Of a stretch of DNA of 10,106 nt, positions 7,298-10,106 are shown piece by piece. This stretch comes from SYAN01 sp049459795. Lineage in GTDB: Bacteria > Actinomycetota > Actinomycetes > Nanopelagicales > Nanopelagicaceae. Position 1 is the first letter of the stretch. Each line of letters opens with the position of its first letter. The notes under the pieces are model-generated. The model was not told where the DNA came from. It did no database searches and worked only from the letters and a program-made list of their open reading frames with translations. The stretch is from the NCBI GenBank assembly GCA_049459795.1, contig JBMUDS010000035.1, positions 1-10,106 on the forward strand. Direction: 5' to 3'. Both the position numbers and the translations under genes were made by a program.

Positions 7298-8440
7298 TTA
7301 CTGCCCCGACTTATTGGCCCGGCTGTAATTCGGGGCTTCCGCGACATGGACGACATCATGTGGGTGGCTCTCTTGGAGCCCTGCGAAGGTGATCTGCACG
7401 AGGCGACCATTTCGCTTCAATTCATCGATCGTCGCAGCGCCGGCATATCCCATACCGCTTCTAAGGCCACCGACGAGTTGATGTGCAACCGTTGCGAGTG
7501 CGCCTTTGTATGCGACTTTTCCTTCGATACCTTCTGGGACTAACTTGTCTTCAGATAGCACATCGTCTTGCATGTAACGATCCTTGGAGTAACTCTTCTT
7601 CTCACCACGACTTTGCATCGCACCGAGGGAGCCCATTCCGCGATAGGTCTTGTACTTCTTCCCTTGGATCTCGATCAACTCACCAGGAGACTCATCACAT
7701 CCGGCAAGGAGCGATCCAAGCATCACGCTATCTGCCCCAGAGACGATCGCCTTTGCGATATCTCCGGAGTACTGCAATCCACCATCGGCGATCAACGGAA
7801 CATCCGACTTCCTACATGCTTTCGCCGCTTCCATAATCGCAGTCACTTGAGGCACGCCCACACCAGCAACCACTCGTGTCGTGCAGATCGATCCTGGCCC
7901 CACTCCGACTTTTACTGCATCAGCACCAGCATTGATCAGCGCTTGCGCTCCAGCACGGGTCGCTACATTCCCACCGATCACTTCTTGTTCGCCATAGGAG
8001 TTCTTGATCTTCTCGATCGCTTCCAGGACAGCGCGATGATGTCCATGCGCGGTATCGACCACGACCACATCGATTCCTGCATCGATCAGCGCCTGCGCCC
8101 GAGCGAATCCATCGTCACCTACTCCAACCGCCGCGCCGACGATGAGTCCCGCACCTTTGACCAATTTGACGTGAGTGACTTGTTCATCGATCGAGAGGTT
8201 CCTATGGATGATCCCGATGCCACCGGCTTTGGCCATAGCGATCGCCATCGGCGACTCGGTCACGGTATCCATCGCCGAAGAGACGAGCGGGATATCGAGG
8301 CTGATATTCCGCGTGAGTTGGGTCTTTGTATCTACCTCGCTCGGCACCACGTCAGAGGCATCTGGAAGGAGGAGGACATCGTCATAAGTGAGGCCGAGCA
8401 TCAGAACCTTTTCATTGGCACCTGATTCAGACTCGAACAT
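7298..8440 (-). CDS. guaB: IMP dehydrogenase lacking the CBS (Bateman) module
   Basis: It oxidises IMP to XMP with NAD+, the first committed step of guanine nucleotide synthesis. The TIM barrel is complete: LTYDDVLLLP (17-26), SSAMDTVTES (54-63), GGIGIIHRNLS (73-83), DTAHGH (129-134), GGNVAT (156-161), the catalytic loop GVGPGSICTTR (179-189) with nucleophile C186, IADGG (217-221), GSLLAG, YRGMGSLGAM (266-275), the flap RYMQDD (288-293) and VPEGIEGKV (301-309). The family is normally about 490 to 505 residues, but this protein has 380. The roughly 110 to 120 residues of the paired CBS domains, which normally follow the HRNLSIDEQ helix, are absent: HVKLVK (90-95) runs straight into GAGLIVGAAVGVG. 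The barrel reads cleanly through the junction, so this is a genuine short form. AGGA lies 7 bases before the ATG. It heads guaB-guaB3-guaA. Confidence 0.97.
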   Translation of the reverse strand: MFESESGANEKVLMLGLTYDDVLLLPDASDVVPSEVDTKTQLTRNISLDIPLVSSAMDTVTESPMAIAMAKAGGIGIIHRNLSIDEQVTHVKLVKGAGLIVGAAVGVGDDGFARAQALIDAGIDVVVVDTAHGHHRAVLEAIEKIKNSYGEQEVIGGNVATRAGAQALINAGADAVKVGVGPGSICTTRVVAGVGVPQVTAIMEAAKACRKSDVPLIADGGLQYSGDIAKAIVSGADSVMLGSLLAGCDESPGELIEIQGKKYKTYRGMGSLGAMQSRGEKKSYSKDRYMQDDVLSEDKLVPEGIEGKVAYKGALATVAHQLVGGLRSGMGYAGAATIDELKRNGRLVQITFAGLQESHPHDVVHVAEAPNYSRANKSGQ

Positions 8441-8496
8441 ATGCCCATCCTAAGGGCTGAACCAGAGGCGAAGAAAATGGCGAAAGCAGTGCTATT
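8441..8496 (-). promoter_or_regulatory. Possible guaB promoter in the gap after the MerR-type gene
   Basis: This 56-base gap is the only space for a dedicated guaB promoter. On the minus strand TAGGAT (8447-8452) fits a -10 element and ends 6 bases before the ATG, which would give a nearly leaderless transcript. The same bases contain AGGA (8448-8451), which also fits a Shine-Dalgarno 7 bases from the start, so the two readings compete. Only a poor -35 (TTCTTC at 17 bases) is visible. No terminator hairpin separates the regulator from guaB, so co-transcription is also possible. Confidence 0.35.
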
Positions 8497-9444
8497 TCAG
8501 TCACCAATCGCGTGCATGATCTCAGCGACCGCACTCGGAAGATCTTCTACGTGAACGACCTTGAGCTTCGATGGCGTCGACGATGGGATCGCAACATCAT
8601 CCCGGAACCAACCAGGACCACCGAGCACGATGCGTGGCGTCGGACGGACCGATGGGATGTCGGCGAGCAATGTGACATCACCATGGCGCTCAAGTTGTGC
8701 CCAAAGGAATATCGCTGGCGGAGCACTTCGCTTTACTGTCGAGACGATGGCCTCTAGCGGCGTTCTTGCACCAAGGAATTGAGCTTCGACATTCAATTCT
8801 GAGAGCGCGACCTGTAATGCGAAGAGTGCCAATGAATGGGTCTCTTCACCGATACATGCCAAGAGCACAGGTCTCGAATTCCTAGGGTCCTTCGAACTCT
8901 TCAAGTTGTTCTGCAAGATACTCTTCACGATCTCAGAGAACATGTGTTCGACTTCGATACCGGTTCCGGTGACCGCCCACTCGTCACCGATCAGCATCAG
9001 ACATGGCACGATCACTTCACTCCACGCGTTGATGATTCCACTATTCCGAATCTCTGCTTCGAGGAGTTCATAGATGAAGGTGCGATCCATCGATTGTGCT
9101 GCGCGCATCAAGGAATCGACTAACTCTTCGCGTACTTCGAACTCTTGTGGCAAGAGTTCTACGAAGTTCGACTTGCTGATGTTCTCGTCATCTAACGTCA
9201 AAGCTTGTTCTGCTGCTTGTGAAGGCGGCATTCCTGCGATCACAAGTTTTCGCATCAAGGTAAGTCGCGCAAGATCGAGTGAGTTATATCTTCGATGTTC
9301 ACCTTGGGTATGTCCCGACGGGCCAAGACCGTATCTGCGGTCCCAGGTGCGAAGAGTGGCTGGTGCGACCCCGAGGCGACGTGCCACCGCAGCGACGGTC
9401 AATGACTCGTCTTTGGCGACTGCGGGATTGGCGCCGGTAGCCAT
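8497..9444 (-). CDS. MerR-type regulator with CarH-like cobalamin-binding domain
   Basis: This is a transcription factor with an N-terminal MerR winged helix and a C-terminal B12-binding region, as in CarH/LitR light-responsive repressors. From the ATG at 9444 it has 315 residues. The DNA-binding part is about 15-70 (LTVAAVARRLGVAPATLRTW, then GEHRRYNSLDLARL). A helical cap follows at about 105-180, then a Rossmann-like domain at about 192-315. The cap has W156, E166 and H167 with the W-x9-E-H spacing of CarH. E201-T-H203 matches the E/D-x-H axial-ligand motif, and LGGPG is at 274-278. The last Gly of DxHxxG is Ala206, and the CarH light-state ligand beside the Trp is Ala157, not His. The frame is open from a GTG at 9501; I prefer 9444 because the extra 19 residues look non-coding. 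Neither start has a clear Shine-Dalgarno. It is upstream of guaB and divergent from whiB. The ligand and targets are unproven. Confidence 0.88.
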   Translation of the reverse strand: MATGANPAVAKDESLTVAAVARRLGVAPATLRTWDRRYGLGPSGHTQGEHRRYNSLDLARLTLMRKLVIAGMPPSQAAEQALTLDDENISKSNFVELLPQEFEVREELVDSLMRAAQSMDRTFIYELLEAEIRNSGIINAWSEVIVPCLMLIGDEWAVTGTGIEVEHMFSEIVKSILQNNLKSSKDPRNSRPVLLACIGEETHSLALFALQVALSELNVEAQFLGARTPLEAIVSTVKRSAPPAIFLWAQLERHGDVTLLADIPSVRPTPRIVLGGPGWFRDDVAIPSSTPSKLKVVHVEDLPSAVAEIMHAIGD

Positions 9445-9577
9445 TGGATGTGAGGGGGTCTCCACGGGGCAAGAGTGGGCTATGACCCACGCCACTGCCA
9501 CTTGAAAGGAGCGTGGGGGTTAGGGATTTTCCAGGCTCAGACTCAGGAAAGTCTCACCCGCCACACCCCCAAGGGGC

Positions 9578-9607
9578 TTGAACAACCTATGCAACGATTA
9601 GTAGGGT
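9578..9607 (+). promoter_or_regulatory. Predicted whiB promoter
   Basis: TTGAAC (9578-9583) and TAGGGT (9602-9607) are separated by 18 bases, fitting a housekeeping-sigma -35/-10 pair. Transcription would begin near 9613 to 9615 and give a leader of about 55 bases before the ATG at 9670. It is the best promoter candidate in the window, but it rests on consensus matching alone. Confidence 0.45.
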
Positions 9608-9621
9608 GCGCTCACGCAAGG

Positions 9622-9662
9622 CCGGAAACCTGAAATCTGGACTAGTCGGAACACCCGGAAAC
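9622..9662 (+). repeat. CCGGAAAC direct repeats in the whiB leader
   Basis: CCGGAAAC occurs at 9622-9629 and again at 9655-9662, 33 bases apart (about three helical turns), with a partial copy CGGAAC at 9647-9652. The same stretch holds the palindrome GACTAGTC at 9640-9647. All lie between the predicted promoter and the whiB start codon, with the last copy about 7 bases before the ATG, where it could also serve as a weak ribosome binding site (GGAAA). A role as a regulator binding site is inference. Confidence 0.4.
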
Positions 9663-9669
9663 TAGAGAA

Positions 9670-9990
9670 ATGGGAAACGAGCTCAGCATGACCGAAGTAT
9701 CGAGACTTCCAAAGCCAGTCGCAGCATCATGGGAGTGGCAGCAGCAGGGCGCATGCCGCACCCTCCCCACTGAGATGTTCTTCCACCCCGAGAATGAACG
9801 GGGTCCACGTCGCAAGGCACGCGAGATGGCGGCCAAAGCGGTCTGCAATTCCTGCCCAGTGATCGCGGAATGCCGCGCGCATGCACTCGCAGTACAAGAA
9901 CCATATGGAATCTGGGGCGGCCTCTCCGAAGAGGAACGCCTCGAGATCATCTCCCGCTCCACACGGCGTGGGATGTATTCCGTCTCGTAA
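9670..9990 (+). CDS. WhiB-family iron-sulfur transcriptional regulator, WhiB3/WhiD-like
   Basis: WhiB proteins are small actinobacterial regulators that bind a [4Fe-4S] cluster, pair with the principal sigma factor and sense redox or nitric oxide. The protein has 106 residues. Cluster ligands are C29, C59, C62 and C68 (C-x29-C-x2-C-x5-C), followed by the GIWGG turn (80-84) and LSEEERLEI. The segments WEWQQQGACR, EMFFHPENERG, CPVIAECRAHAL and EPYGIWGGLSE resemble WhiB3 of mycobacteria and WhiD of Streptomyces more than WhiB1 or WhiB2; this is from memory, not a search. The C-terminal basic patch is short (STRRG). A second in-frame ATG at 9688 is an alternative start, and neither has a strong Shine-Dalgarno. 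It is divergent from the MerR-type gene and followed by a strong terminator, so it is probably monocistronic. Confidence 0.95.
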   Translation: MGNELSMTEVSRLPKPVAASWEWQQQGACRTLPTEMFFHPENERGPRRKAREMAAKAVCNSCPVIAECRAHALAVQEPYGIWGGLSEEERLEIISRSTRRGMYSVS

Positions 9991-10072
9991 TTTCCTTCTC
10001 TCCTCCTAGGGAACCGATTACGAAACCGCCGCGCAGAGCGGCTTCCTTCTGAACAACGGAATAGCACGGACG

Positions 10073-10106
10073 AAAAAGACCGGGGAGTCGAGCCCCGGTC
10101 TTTTTT
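10073..10106. terminator. Intrinsic terminator, probably bidirectional
   Basis: GACCGGGG (10078-10085) and CCCCGGTC (10093-10100) form a perfect 8-base-pair GC-rich stem around a 7-base loop. It is flanked by A5 on the left and T6 on the right, which extend the pairing to 13 base pairs and supply a U-tract on either strand. It lies 83 bases beyond the whiB stop and would end that transcript. The symmetry means it could also serve a convergent gene entering from the right. A weaker hairpin (GCCGC/GCGGC, 10028-10042) precedes it. Confidence 0.9.

Larger units (their letters stand above)
9502..9669. promoter_or_regulatory. Divergent control region between the MerR-type gene and whiB
   Basis: This 168-base non-coding stretch separates two regulators transcribed away from each other. 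It holds a reasonable plus-strand promoter (separate entry), the CCGGAAAC repeats (separate entry), an 8-base palindrome GACTAGTC (9640-9647), a CCCC-AA-GGGG hairpin (9567-9576), and 7-base arms TGGGGGT/ACCCCCA (9514-9520 and 9565-9571). I see no convincing promoter for the MerR-type gene on the minus strand. If its true start is 9444, the control region extends to 9445. Confidence 0.55.

Noticed and set aside
7568..8425. Long plus-strand open frame of 285 codons opposite guaB
   Set aside because: It lies wholly antisense to the clearly conserved guaB reading frame, is rich in Arg, His and Ser as expected for a shadow frame, and matches no family I recognise.
9445..9501. MerR-type protein starting at the GTG at 9501
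   Set aside because: Not excluded, but the 19 extra residues (with Trp, Cys and a rare ATA codon) look unlike a conserved N terminus and no ribosome binding site precedes that GTG.
9561..9576. CCCC-AA-GGGG hairpin as a terminator or riboswitch element
   Set aside because: The stem is only 4 base pairs with a 2-base loop and no T-tract, and no larger conserved RNA fold is recognisable.
1..10106. CRISPR arrays, insertion sequences, tRNA or rRNA genes, toxin-antitoxin or phage genes
   Set aside because: I looked for repeat arrays, transposase motifs, terminal inverted repeats and tRNA-like folds and saw none; nearly all bases are covered by conserved core genes.

Overview
The window looks like chromosomal core sequence from an actinomycete-type bacterium (Actinomycetota). 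The evidence is a WhiB-family Fe-S regulator, an actinobacterial-type GuaB3 paralogue beside GuaB, a PcrA/UvrD helicase directly upstream of sucC, GTG starts and a moderate-to-high GC content (low-to-mid 50s percent by eye). The very short intergenic gaps and an IMP dehydrogenase without its CBS module fit a compact, streamlined genome such as a freshwater actinobacterium. That placement is inference and rests on no marker gene.

Layout, left to right. The start of sucC (minus strand) is cut by the window's left edge. Upstream of it is pcrA (minus). A PIG-L/LmbE deacetylase (plus) is divergent from pcrA across 45 bases and convergent with an exported cyclophilin-type peptidyl-prolyl isomerase (minus). 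Then come guaA, guaB3 and guaB, all minus strand, so transcription runs guaB, guaB3, guaA and possibly on into the isomerase gene. Upstream of guaB is a minus-strand MerR-type regulator with a cobalamin-binding domain. Divergent from it, on the plus strand, is a WhiB3/WhiD-like gene, followed by a perfect intrinsic terminator at the right edge. No gap exceeds about 170 bases, and I see no RNA genes, mobile elements or CRISPR.

How the genes fit together. guaB and guaA encode the two steps from IMP to GMP; guaB3 sits between them and overlaps guaA by 8 bases. The B12-type regulator lies 56 bases upstream of guaB and could be co-transcribed with it. It shares a 168 to 225 base divergent control region, depending on its start, with the WhiB gene. 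pcrA and sucC form a tandem pair (DNA repair/replication helicase and TCA-cycle succinyl-CoA synthetase) that is probably positional rather than functional.

The main points of interest are the CBS-less GuaB, the His-for-Cys swap at the catalytic position of GuaB3, the near-complete CarH-like cobalamin/light-sensor signature in the MerR protein, the repeats in the whiB leader, and strong enrichment of GATC. I do not see a convincing wholly new system; most of the window is housekeeping.
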